Below are positions 50,532 to 58,604 of a DNA stretch of 64,000 nt, piece by piece. The stretch's first letter is position 1, and every line of letters starts with the position of its first letter. A program made the translations under genes and the position numbers. The DNA comes from Chitinophagaceae bacterium (GTDB lineage: Bacteria; Bacteroidota; Bacteroidia; Chitinophagales; Chitinophagaceae), in assembly GCA_947447265.1 (NCBI GenBank), contig CANFKC010000030.1:1-64000 (forward strand). Reading direction: 5' to 3'. The notes beneath the pieces are model-generated. The model was not told the origin of the DNA, did not search any database, and was given only the letters and a program-made list of their open reading frames with translations.

Positions 50532-51527
50532 TTACAAGCTGCACAAAAAAGCCATCGTGTCTTCATTATCTGCATAGTTGCTGAGGCCCGGCTTCTGCGA
50601 ATCGCCAAACGGAATAAATCCCTTCCCTACAATTGCCTGTATATCTTCACTCTCCTTCAGTTGGGCCACCAGTTGCGCCTTATCATCATAGTACTTATAG
50701 TGCAGCACACTCACTGCCGAAAACGGCATATCATTTTCCACCATCAATATCGACTCATTACTCATATAGGGCACCCGGTTCAGCAAATAAATAGCCAGGT
50801 GGTAGTCGTAGTTATTTTTGTATTTGTTCAGATCAGCATAATCATTATGCCTGCTGAAGACCCGGAGCAATTGTTCAAAATTGTAGTCTCGTGGCACACA
50901 TACCTGTGTAACATTCCGGCAACCAAGGCCATAATACAGGTAAACATCGTCTGCAAGCAATGCCAGTTCTTCATCCGTTTCGTTACCGTCTAAAATAGCA
51001 ACCGACGTCCTGTTTTTGCGAATGATATGCGGGTATTTTCCAAAATACTGTTCAAAATAGCGGGCGGTATTATTGCTTCCGGTCGCAATGTATGCATCGC
51101 AATTGTTCAGCCTTTCTTCAATAGCCACCTGCTCCAGTACTTCCGGCTCCCATTCGCCCATTTTGCGCAGCAGAACATTTAGCAGTACATCATCTTTCGA
51201 TGATAGTTTCAACCTTAAAAAATGACCGCTTACAAAACCGCAAACAAAATCATGAAAACCTACCATTGGTATATTACCAGCCATCACAATCCCTATACTT
51301 TTCGGTTCGGTTGACAGCTTATAATTCGCAACCCAGGCCGTTAACTTAGCTTCCTGTAAAAACTCCCTTATAATATTGGCGGCAGCCAGTTCTATGTGCT
51401 CAATGGTGAACCAGGGATTGGCGCCTGCTGCACGTTGTTTAGCTTCTACCCATGGTGTATCATTCAATTCCATCCATTTGCCGAGGCTATCTAACAATGC
51501 AATCCGTCTTGTAATATCTATGGTCAT
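50532..51527 (-). CDS. LuxC-like acyl-CoA reductase
   Basis: 331 residues of the acyl-CoA/acyl-ACP reductase family related to aldehyde dehydrogenases (LuxC-type). Marks: SIGIVMAGNIPMVGFHDFVC, NNCDAYIATGSNNTARYFEQ, RKNRTSVAILDGNETDEEL and GLGCRNVTQVCVP with the likely catalytic Cys. It would reduce an activated fatty acid to an aldehyde. Partner acyltransferase genes are absent. In Bacteroidota such genes are often linked to flexirubin or other lipid pathways, but nothing here confirms that. Confidence 0.85.
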   Translation of the reverse strand: MTIDITRRIALLDSLGKWMELNDTPWVEAKQRAAGANPWFTIEHIELAAANIIREFLQEAKLTAWVANYKLSTEPKSIGIVMAGNIPMVGFHDFVCGFVSGHFLRLKLSSKDDVLLNVLLRKMGEWEPEVLEQVAIEERLNNCDAYIATGSNNTARYFEQYFGKYPHIIRKNRTSVAILDGNETDEELALLADDVYLYYGLGCRNVTQVCVPRDYNFEQLLRVFSRHNDYADLNKYKNNYDYHLAIYLLNRVPYMSNESILMVENDMPFSAVSVLHYKYYDDKAQLVAQLKESEDIQAIVGKGFIPFGDSQKPGLSNYADNEDTMAFLCSL

Positions 51528-51669
51528 TTTATCCTTACTTATTGCCCTTCCGGACTATGATAATCATTATACTAAAAGTGTGCCAGTTTTAATTGAGCAG
51601 CAAAAAAACGCGAACTTAAAAACAAAAATAGCGATGAAAACACGAGCCATTCATCACTTAATATCTCCC

Positions 51670-52206
51670 TCATAATTTCCTCACCATTTCCCACAACACA
51701 ACCCCTACAGCAATAGAAATATTAAGAGAATGCTTTGCACCCCATTGCGGTATTTCAAGGCAACCGTCGGCTGCCTTAATCGCTGCTTCACTCACGCCTG
51801 CAACCTCATTACCGAACACCAAAGCTATCTTCTCGTTCTTATAGTCCACCTTTTCAAGACTGGTGCTGTTATGTGCCTGCTCTACTGCCCAAATTTTATA
51901 ACCTGCTTCCCTTGCCGATTTTACGGCATCAGTCGCTGTCGCGAAATGTTTCCACTGCACGGTATCAGTTGCACCCAGTGCCGTTTTATGAATATCGCGG
52001 TGCGGCGGTAAAGGGGTATAACCGCAAAGATAAAGTGCAGCCACTGCAAAGCCATCGCTGGTGCGGAAAACAGAGCCCACATTGTGCATGCTACGCACAT
52101 CGTCAAGTATCACAATAATGTTGTGCTTTTCCGACTGCTGCATCTCTTCGGTGCTCAATCGGCCAAGTTCATCCATTGTTTTTTTTAATCGTAAATCGTC
52201 TGTCAT
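51670..52206 (-). CDS. SpoU/TrmH-family RNA 2'-O-methyltransferase
   Basis: 178 residues with the SPOUT knot: motif 1 VRSMHNVGSVFRTSDGF, motif 2 IALVFGNEVAGVS and motif 3 LNISIAVGVVLWEMV. Uses S-adenosylmethionine to methylate a ribose in tRNA or rRNA. Which site is modified cannot be read from sequence. There is no N-terminal RNA-binding extension. Confidence 0.93.
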   Translation of the reverse strand: MTDDLRLKKTMDELGRLSTEEMQQSEKHNIIVILDDVRSMHNVGSVFRTSDGFAVAALYLCGYTPLPPHRDIHKTALGATDTVQWKHFATATDAVKSAREAGYKIWAVEQAHNSTSLEKVDYKNEKIALVFGNEVAGVSEAAIKAADGCLEIPQWGAKHSLNISIAVGVVLWEMVRKL

Positions 52207-52263
52207 ATGCTACTAGCGGCAAGGTGATCGTAATGGAGTGAAAATCGCTCCATTTCTAAAACG

Positions 52264-52291
52264 AATAATCCCGCATCGGTGCGGGATTATT
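52264..52291 (-). terminator. terminator of the sulfatase-modifying-factor-like gene
   Basis: Perfect 12-bp stem AATAATCCCGCA/TGCGGGATTATT with a 4-nt loop, 39 nt past the stop of that gene. Confidence 0.75.
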
Positions 52292-52329
52292 TCAAATATT
52301 GTTTAACAGTTTCCGCGATTCAGCACTGC

Positions 52330-53106
52330 TTATTCAGCAAGCCTGAAACCCAGGGAAATGCTCTTTTCATCAGGCAGGTAGGCGGAACGGCGGGTTACAG
52401 ACAATTCTTCTTTTTCACTCCTCCACGAACCACCACGAACCACTTTCGAAATGCCACCATCTGGTCCTTGCGGATTAGTTACATCTCTTTTGCTGAAATA
52501 ATTTTTACCATACCAATCGTTCACCCATTCTTCAACGTTACCGGTCATATCGTGTACGCCCAGTTTGTTGGCGTCCTTTTTACCTACAGGATGCACATGA
52601 TCTTTCGAATTACGCTCGAACCAACCGATGTACTGCACTACAGCGCGGCCGCTATGCCTGTTGCCGATCACCTTATCATCGCTGTTGTAGCGCCAGTGTT
52701 CCTGCATGCCACCGCGTGCGGCAAATTCCCACTCTGCTTCAGTTGGCAGCCTGTAGTGGTGGCCGCTCATGCTGTTCAGTTTTTCAATAAATTTCTGCAC
52801 ATCATTCCAGCTTACGCCGGTTATAGGGCAATCATCGCAATAAGAATACTTAGAAGGCATGGTACCCATAACAGCCATCCAGGCAGCCTCAGTAACTTCG
52901 TATTTACCAATAGTGAAGTCTTTCAGGATAACGGAATGCGCAGGCCGCCTGTCGGTAGCGGCACTATCTTCACCCATATCAAACCTGCCCCCTTTTACCT
53001 GGACCATCTCTATAGTAACCGTCTTTGCATCTTTATCATTCTTATCTGTTGCGAAAGCAGGAGTAAGAGCCAGCATTAAAGCAACGGACGATAATATTTT
53101 CTTCAT
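52330..53106 (-). CDS. secreted sulfatase-modifying-factor-like protein without the catalytic cysteines
   Basis: 258 residues from the ATG at 53106, signal peptide ending AFA. FGE/SUMF1 fold: MVQVKGGRFDMGEDSA, FTIGKYEVTEAAWMAVMG, PITGVSWNDVQKFIEKL, YRLPTEAEWEFAARGG, GVHDMTGNVEEWVNDWYG and VVRGGSWRSEKEEL. True formylglycine-generating enzymes have two cysteines after RGGS(W/Y); here the segment reads RGGSWRSEKEELSVTRRSAY, with none. It therefore lacks that activity, like GldK and other structural relatives. The only two cysteines visible are in YCDDCP. Confidence 0.88.
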   Translation of the reverse strand: MKKILSSVALMLALTPAFATDKNDKDAKTVTIEMVQVKGGRFDMGEDSAATDRRPAHSVILKDFTIGKYEVTEAAWMAVMGTMPSKYSYCDDCPITGVSWNDVQKFIEKLNSMSGHHYRLPTEAEWEFAARGGMQEHWRYNSDDKVIGNRHSGRAVVQYIGWFERNSKDHVHPVGKKDANKLGVHDMTGNVEEWVNDWYGKNYFSKRDVTNPQGPDGGISKVVRGGSWRSEKEELSVTRRSAYLPDEKSISLGFRLAE

Positions 53107-53216
53107 AGTTTTTGATTCAAAATTCAAAAGTCGTGAATGGTAGATTGAGGCTAAAGTTATAAAAGTTTTTACATCTCTGCTATTTCTGCGCTAAAAAACA
53201 ATGTGTATGGAAAAAG

Positions 53217-53281
53217 TTTCACGCAAAGGCGCTAAGACGCAGTTCCCTATTTTATCTAGCATTCAAGATTTAAGAGGCGCA
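53217..53281 (+). repeat. dispersed repeat, copy A (left flank of GxxExxY gene)
   Basis: TTTCACGCAAAGGCGCTAAG, spacer, then ATTCAAGATTTAAGAGGCGCA (53261-53281). The last 21 bp are perfectly inverted at 53770-53790. Confidence 0.8.
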
Positions 53282-53379
53282 CTCAGTACTCTTTATAAAA
53301 TTTCGCTTAAAAGCGTTAAGAGGCCAGTCCATGGCGTTAAACAACACTCGAACATTAAATGGCGCACCTTATAGCTCAA

Positions 53380-53757
53380 CTACAAATTATTCACAATTCT
53401 TGTTATACCATTCTTAATTAGAAGCTCCCCAAAATTTATAAGCAGCCCAAGTTTCATTCCGTTTAATTTCAAATAGGTCAATAATTGCTTAGAATTAATT
53501 GGAGCGACCAATTCAACTGATTTCAGTTCTAGTATTACTTGCTGCTCAACAATTAAATCGGCCCGAAAACCAATATTCATTTTAATACCATCCCAAATAA
53601 CCGGAACTTCTTTTTGTCGTTCAACATGCAAACCTAGCTTCGTCAATTAATAATGTAAAATCTCTTCATAAACTGATTCCAATAACCCAGGTCCCGTCTT
53701 TGAATGTATCTGAAACGCAGCATTAACTACTATTTTAGCTATTTCATTTTCATGCAT
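53380..53757 (-). pseudogene. GxxExxY family protein gene with an in-frame stop
   Basis: From ATG 53757 the frame reads MHENEIAKIVVNAAFQIH, then PGLLESVYEEILHY, TAA (53647-53649), and LTKLGLHVERQKEVPVIWD to the normal end GITRIVNNL. The GxxExxY signature is GLLESVY. The expected residue at the stop is Glu (family HYEL), so one G-to-T change (GAA to TAA) explains it. Intact length would be 125 residues, the usual size. The 3' part could still be translated from TTG 53646 (88 residues). The family is thought to be a small PD-(D/E)xK-like nuclease of unknown role; the acidic residues lie in FRADLIVEQQVILELKS. Confidence 0.88.
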
Positions 53758-53769
53758 GGCTCTTTTGTT

Positions 53770-53838
53770 TGCGCCTCTTAAATCTTGAATATCAACCAAC
53801 TCAAAATAAACCCTGCGGCTTGGCGACTTTGCGCGAAA
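53770..53838 (-). repeat. dispersed repeat, copy B (right flank, inverted)
   Basis: Inverse orientation to copy A, matching along its length: TGCGCCTCTTAAATCTTGAAT at one end and CTTTGCGCGAAA at the other. Confidence 0.8.
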
Positions 53839-53857
53839 CCAATAATCAACGCTTACT

Positions 53858-53926
53858 TGCGCCTCTTAAATCTTAAATAGCAACCAACTTAAACTACACC
53901 CCGCGGCTTTGCGGCTTTGCGCGAAA
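53858..53926 (-). repeat. dispersed repeat, copy C (tandem to B)
   Basis: Direct repeat of copy B, same length (69 nt), 19 nt after it, and ending 7 nt before the stop of the Mrp gene. Confidence 0.8.
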
Positions 53927-53933
53927 TCCTTAT

Positions 53934-55031
53934 TTAACCTACTATCTCCAGAATTTTTGTTGGTTCCATATTGGCGTTACGCATGGCTACGCTGCGGGCT
54001 ACCGCTTGCGCCAGCGTGCTGAATGCATGCTTTGTTATTGGTTCATCATCAACCGATGCCGGTATTCCTTTGTCTCCCCCTTCTCTTATGCTCTGCACCA
54101 ATGGAATTTCGCCAAGGAATGGCAAATCAAACTGCTCCGCCATTTGTTTAGCGCCACCTTTACCGAATATGTAATATTTATTTTCTGGCAATTCTGCAGG
54201 CGTGAAGTAAGCCATGTTTTCAACAATACCCAATATAGGTACATTAATTTGTGGCTGCTTAAACATCATGATGGCTTTGCGTGCATCTGCCGCTGCAACC
54301 GCCTGTGGTGTTGAAACGATTACGGCACCAGTTACCGGTACTGTTTGTACTAAAGTAAGGTGCACATCGCCCGTGCCTGGTGGCATATCAATAACCAGAT
54401 AATCGAGTTCACCCCAGTAAACATCAGTAATAAATTGTTTTATCGCAGAACTGGCCATGGGTCCGCGCCAGATGACAGCTTGCTTTTCATCGATAAGTAG
54501 ACCTATAGAAATTGCCTTAATACCATACCTTTCCATTGGCACTATCATGTTTTTGCCATTGATATCGGTCATTTTCGGGCGTTCTTCGCGCAAGCCCAGC
54601 ATTATCGGTATTGAAGGGCCATAAATATCAGCATCCAGCAAACCAACAGATGCACCTTCCTGCGCCAAACCTATGGCAAGGTTAACTGCGACCGTCGATT
54701 TACCTACACCACCTTTGCCAGATGCCACCACAATAATGTTTTTAACACCGGGTAACACCGACTTATTGTCTTTACGGTTATTGGTCACATTAGCCGTCAT
54801 ATGCACTGTTACCTTGGCTTCTTTATCCACCAGGTGGTGAATGGCGTTCACACATGCCTTTTCTATCATCTCCTTTAACGGACATGCCGGCGTGGTCAAT
54901 ATTACCGTAAACGCAACATGTTTACCCTCTATACGTATATCGGTGATCATGTTCAGCGTAACCAGGTCTTTGCCCAGATCAGGCTCCTGCACATTGCTCA
55001 ACGCCTCTAATACTGCTTCTTTTGTTATCAT
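53934..55031 (-). CDS. Mrp/NBP35-type iron-sulfur carrier ATPase
   Basis: 365 residues. N-terminal MIP18/DUF59 domain (~1-85; EPDLGKDLVTLNMITDI, TTPACPLKEMIEKAC) and a C-terminal P-loop ATPase with deviant Walker A VASGKGGVGKSTVAVNLA, GLLDADIYGPSIP, WRGPMASSAIKQF and DYLVIDMPPGTGDVHLT. The usual CxxC of the family is not present near the C-terminus; PELPENKYYIFGKGG stands in that region. Members deliver iron-sulfur clusters. Two Bacteroidota-type promoter elements precede it. Confidence 0.94.
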   Translation of the reverse strand: MITKEAVLEALSNVQEPDLGKDLVTLNMITDIRIEGKHVAFTVILTTPACPLKEMIEKACVNAIHHLVDKEAKVTVHMTANVTNNRKDNKSVLPGVKNIIVVASGKGGVGKSTVAVNLAIGLAQEGASVGLLDADIYGPSIPIMLGLREERPKMTDINGKNMIVPMERYGIKAISIGLLIDEKQAVIWRGPMASSAIKQFITDVYWGELDYLVIDMPPGTGDVHLTLVQTVPVTGAVIVSTPQAVAAADARKAIMMFKQPQINVPILGIVENMAYFTPAELPENKYYIFGKGGAKQMAEQFDLPFLGEIPLVQSIREGGDKGIPASVDDEPITKHAFSTLAQAVARSVAMRNANMEPTKILEIVG

Positions 55032-55065
55032 GTAAACCTTTGTTAAATATACCTTTATTCAGGTG

Positions 55066-55073
55066 CAAAAGTA
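55066..55073 (-). promoter_or_regulatory. -7 element TACTTTTG before the Mrp gene
   Basis: Exact TAnnTTTG match on the minus strand, 35 nt before the ATG at 55031. Confidence 0.45.
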
Positions 55074-55180
55074 AGTCAAACCCAGTTACTTTGTTGGGAG
55101 TAATATTGATTTTAGCTACAACCCTATATAAATTTATTTATTCCCTCATAAGTAGCTTCTCTGCTTTGTTTATTAATACG

Positions 55181-55188
55181 TAACTTTG
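55181..55188 (+). promoter_or_regulatory. -7 element TAACTTTG before the carboxypeptidase-regulatory-like gene
   Basis: Exact TAnnTTTG match, 6 nt before the ATG at 55195. Confidence 0.5.
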
Positions 55189-55194
55189 ATTGGT

Positions 55195-55860
55195 ATGCGA
55201 TTAAATGCAATTTTACAATGCCTGTTTTTTCTTTTTTGTGCTTCCGGCATATCAACTGCAGTTGCCCAGGCCTCAAACGAGAACATAATACAGATTAATG
55301 GCGTTGTAATGACTGCCGATAGCCTTCGTGCTGTACCTTATGTAACTGTGCAGGTAAAAAGCAAGAACAGGGGTGTTGAAGCCGAATATAATGGTGTTTT
55401 CAGCATAGTATGTTACAAGGGAGATACCCTTCAGTTCAGCAGCCTGGGTTACCGACCGAAAGAATTCGTAGTGCGCAAAGATCTTAAAGGACAGTTTTTT
55501 TCTGTAATACAGCTTCTGGTTCAGGACACTTTTTACCTTGCTGAAACTATTATACGCCCTTTGCCTACAAAAGAGGGTTTTGACTATGCGTTTCTGCACT
55601 GGCACATCCCTAACGACCAGTATGAAATGGCCCGTAAAAATACCGATGTGTATATGTTACGCGCGTTAGCTGCTACCCTGCCAAAAGATGGCCGCGAATC
55701 GCAAACCGCATTATTGCAACAGCAGGCGCGTGATGCCGTTTATTATGGCCAGAACAAACCAATGAACATCCTTAACCCACTTGCCTGGGCTGAATTCTTT
55801 GATGCCTGGAAGCGTGGCGATTTCCGCAAGAAGAGCAATCCGTATGTTGATGGGCAATAA
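55195..55860 (+). CDS. secreted protein with carboxypeptidase-regulatory-like domain
   Basis: 221 residues from the ATG at 55195, signal peptide ending AVAQ. Residues ~32-115 form a CarboxypepD_reg-like beta-sandwich (IQINGVVMTADSLRAVPYVT, GVFSIVCYKGDTLQFSSLGY). The C-terminal ~100 residues are helical, with many Asn and Gln, and match a Bacteroidota family of unknown role. This domain also begins SusC-type receptors, but no barrel follows here. Likely periplasmic or outer-membrane associated. Confidence 0.82.
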   Translation: MRLNAILQCLFFLFCASGISTAVAQASNENIIQINGVVMTADSLRAVPYVTVQVKSKNRGVEAEYNGVFSIVCYKGDTLQFSSLGYRPKEFVVRKDLKGQFFSVIQLLVQDTFYLAETIIRPLPTKEGFDYAFLHWHIPNDQYEMARKNTDVYMLRALAATLPKDGRESQTALLQQQARDAVYYGQNKPMNILNPLAWAEFFDAWKRGDFRKKSNPYVDGQ

Positions 55861-56068
55861 TAATTGGGCAATGGCTTAATTACACGATGGCTCAATGTTT
55901 AACTATTTGTCAGCGATTAATTTGAGCGTGTCGAATAATTATTACGGTGCGAGAATTAGTGAGGCGTTCTCGTGTTCGTAAAAGTGAGCAGGTTTCTAAC
56001 CGGCATAAACCGAAAATTACAATTCATCATCTTCTGCCGCTAAAAAAGACACTTCAGTCAGAATTACC

Positions 56069-56518
56069 CTACTTAATATACCTTTTCATCTCCCTTTCTA
56101 CTTCCCTATTCTTGGTGGTTTCGCGTTTGTCGTGGAGTTTTTTACCCTTGCCGAGGCCTATTTCTAATTTGGCAAGGCCATTGTCGTCAATGTACATACT
56201 GAGTGGAACTATGGTCAGACCCTTTTCTTTAACCTTGGTTTGCCATTTATTGATCTCTTTGCGGGTTAGCAAAAGTTTGCGGTCACGTACTGATACGTGC
56301 CCGGCATAGCCAGCATTTACATATTCGGCAATGTGCAGGCTTTTGATCCACATTTCGCCATTATCTACCAGGCAATAACTATCATTGAAACTTACCTTGC
56401 TGTTCCGCACCGACTTTATTTCAGAACCCGTAAGCACAATACCCACCTTGAGTCTATCCTCAATGGCATACTCAAAGGTGGCTGGGCGGTTCTTTATATA
56501 GACGTTAGTGTCGGACAA
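56069..56518 (-). CDS. smpB: SsrA-binding protein
   Basis: 149 residues starting at TTG. Binds tmRNA and carries it to stalled ribosomes for trans-translation. Conserved segments: YIKNRPATFEYAIEDRLKVG, LTGSEIKSVRNSKVSFNDSY, RDRKLLLTRKEINKW and the basic tail GKGKKLHDKRETTKNRE. No ssrA gene was recognised in the window. Confidence 0.96.
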   Translation of the reverse strand: MSDTNVYIKNRPATFEYAIEDRLKVGIVLTGSEIKSVRNSKVSFNDSYCLVDNGEMWIKSLHIAEYVNAGYAGHVSVRDRKLLLTRKEINKWQTKVKEKGLTIVPLSMYIDDNGLAKLEIGLGKGKKLHDKRETTKNREVEREMKRYIK

Positions 56519-56647
56519 GGGTTAGTATTTGGTCGTTAGTACATAGTATTTAGTATCCGATGCAGGATACATGCAAAGTAGCAAATGAATTGGGCAACAA
56601 TAATAAAACGCTATTCGTAAGCAGTACTAACTACTATGTACTACATA

Positions 56648-57508
56648 CTAATTACTACCCTTCATAAACCACTCAATAGTAGATGCAAGTTTATACTTCA
56701 GGTTTTTACGATTAACTATATAGTCAAGAAAGCCATGTTCGAGCAGAAATTCCGACTTCTGGAAGCCTGCAGGAAGGTCTTTCTTAATAGTTTCCTTAAT
56801 AACACGTGGGCCGGCAAAACCAATCAATGCATTCGGTTCGGCAATATTTACGTCGCCCAACATAGCATAAGAAGCGGTAACACCACCAGTGGTAGGGTCC
56901 GTCATGAACGATATGTAAGGCAATTGAGCCTTGGCAAGTCGCGTTAATTTAGCCGATGTCTTAGCCATCTGCATCAATGAAAACGCACTCTCCATCATAC
57001 GTGCACCACCCGATTTTGAAATAATGATCAGCGGCAGTTTATGTTCAATACAATAATCGATCGCCCTGCATATCTTCTCCCCTACTACTGACCCCATAGA
57101 GCCGCCAATAAAGTTGAAGTTCATACATGCTATAACTGCGCCCTGTTCGTTAATGTTACCTACACCAACCGTCATAGCATCAGTAAGCCCTGTATTTTTT
57201 TGTGCCTCTACCAACCTTGAACCATATGGCTTCATGTCCATAAAATTCAACATATCCTTAGGCATTATATTAGCGAACAGTTCTTCGTATTTATTGCCAT
57301 CAAATAATATCTCGAAATATTCTACGGCATTTATACGGTTGTGATAGCCACAATGCAGGCAAACGTACATATTGTCGCCCAGCTCTTTTTTAGTGCTGGT
57401 TGCCTTACATTCCGGGCATTTATGCCACAGTCCGTCGGGGGTTTCCTTTTTTTCTTTCGTAGATGTAAGTATACCTTGCTTACTACGTCTGAACCAGGTT
57501 GAAGACAT
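56648..57508 (-). CDS. accD: acetyl-CoA carboxylase carboxyltransferase subunit beta
   Basis: 286 residues from the ATG at 57508 (MSSTWFRRSKQGILTST). Upstream codons are open but sit across the promoter element. Zinc ribbon CPECKATSTKKELGDN and CLHCGYH, then the crotonase-like core with GSMGSVVGEKI, SKSGGARMMESAFSLMQM, DPTTGGVTASYAML and GFAGPRVIKETI. Makes malonyl-CoA for fatty-acid synthesis with AccA, which is not in the window. Confidence 0.97.
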   Translation of the reverse strand: MSSTWFRRSKQGILTSTKEKKETPDGLWHKCPECKATSTKKELGDNMYVCLHCGYHNRINAVEYFEILFDGNKYEELFANIMPKDMLNFMDMKPYGSRLVEAQKNTGLTDAMTVGVGNINEQGAVIACMNFNFIGGSMGSVVGEKICRAIDYCIEHKLPLIIISKSGGARMMESAFSLMQMAKTSAKLTRLAKAQLPYISFMTDPTTGGVTASYAMLGDVNIAEPNALIGFAGPRVIKETIKKDLPAGFQKSEFLLEHGFLDYIVNRKNLKYKLASTIEWFMKGSN

Positions 57509-57530
57509 AATTATTGAAATTAAGAAGGGG

Positions 57531-57538
57531 CAAAGATA
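57531..57538 (-). promoter_or_regulatory. -7 element TATCTTTG before accD
   Basis: Exact TAnnTTTG match on the minus strand, 22 nt before the ATG at 57508. Confidence 0.5.
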
Positions 57539-57674
57539 GGTTTTGTTTGGCATTGCCAACCGCTATTTGCGAATTTTACAAAACCTTTGGTCGTTTTATG
57601 GCCTAACGCACATAAAGCAGCACTTTAATGCGCTACCCTGCCGGCTTCCCGATGCAGATTTACGATAAGAAATA

Positions 57675-58391
57675 TTATCCTCCATTTTCAGCAATATGCT
57701 TTACCAGCACACGCTTTGCAATGGGCAGTAAGGTTTCATTCAATGGCACAGCCAGTGGAAAATCGACCATAAAAACCGCTGGATTAGGTAATGCACGGTA
57801 TTCGCGAATCACATCAAGCTTTATTTGCTGGTAGGTGTTAGCTGGAGTTTTGGTGCGGGTATCCATATATTCCATCCTGATACCCTTATACCTGGCATTG
57901 CGATGCTCAAAGAGTGTAATTGTATAATTATATATACGCACTTCAAATTTATCGCCATAATGCAGGAAAACGTAACCCTCATTCTTGTACAATGGCATAA
58001 TACCAATTGGCTGCACCTGCAGCTTTTTCTCTACAAAATCGAAAATTTCAGCACCCTCTGTTATCGTGCCCTTCATTTGTTCCAGGGCATAATCAGTTAT
58101 CTGCTCCAGTTCCTGCATTACTTCCGTGTCAGCAAGCATTTTTTCGAACACCAGTTCCATTTTCTGGGCATTTACCTGGTCAAGCCGGCGAGGAAACTTA
58201 TCCTGCATCAGCTTCTTATTTTCCCTGAACGCCAGCAAATTTTTATAATGAGCAACAATTTCCGAAAGCTGCGGGTAGAGCTTTGTTGCGTTAAAACTGT
58301 TCTTAACTTCTTTCAGGTAAGCAAGGAGGCGGTATTTCTGCAACTCGAAATCTATAAAGCCCTCCATAAACCATGTTTCACTGAGTACCAT
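57675..58391 (-). CDS. conserved hypothetical cytoplasmic protein, 238 residues
   Basis: No signal peptide or membrane segment. A helical N-terminal half (FELQKYRLLAYLKEVKNSFN, HYKNLLAFRENKKLMQDKFP) is followed by a beta-rich half (GYVFLHYGDKFEVRIYNYT, RMEYMDTRTKTPANTYQQ) and NPAVFMVDFPLAVPLNETLL. I recall it as a Bacteroidota-restricted family without known function. Length and codon use are ordinary, so the gene is real. Confidence 0.78.
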   Translation of the reverse strand: MVLSETWFMEGFIDFELQKYRLLAYLKEVKNSFNATKLYPQLSEIVAHYKNLLAFRENKKLMQDKFPRRLDQVNAQKMELVFEKMLADTEVMQELEQITDYALEQMKGTITEGAEIFDFVEKKLQVQPIGIMPLYKNEGYVFLHYGDKFEVRIYNYTITLFEHRNARYKGIRMEYMDTRTKTPANTYQQIKLDVIREYRALPNPAVFMVDFPLAVPLNETLLPIAKRVLVKHIAENGG

Positions 58392-58546
58392 ACGCTTACA
58401 TTTATCACTCTAAGTTAACCAAACAAATCAAAAAATACAACAACCATTAATCCAATTAACAAATAATTTAGAATACCATGACAAACAAAGATTTATGCGA
58501 AACCAGCACACTACAAACTTTAGGCATTTGTTGACATTTACCTTAT

Positions 58547-58554
58547 TATTTTTG
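58547..58554 (+). promoter_or_regulatory. -7 element TATTTTTG before the TlpA-like lipoprotein
   Basis: Exact TAnnTTTG match with TTTG at 58527-58530, 16 nt upstream (shorter than the usual 19-21). The leader to 58605 is ~45 nt. Confidence 0.45.
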
Positions 58555-58604
58555 CTAGGCTCGCAAAAGGTATGTTGGGTAAACGGATCTTAAAAAAGTT
58601 ATGA

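Noticed and set aside
55947-56309. 120-residue plus-strand ORF with a basic start
   Set aside because: Most of it lies antisense to smpB, and no start context or conserved motif is visible.
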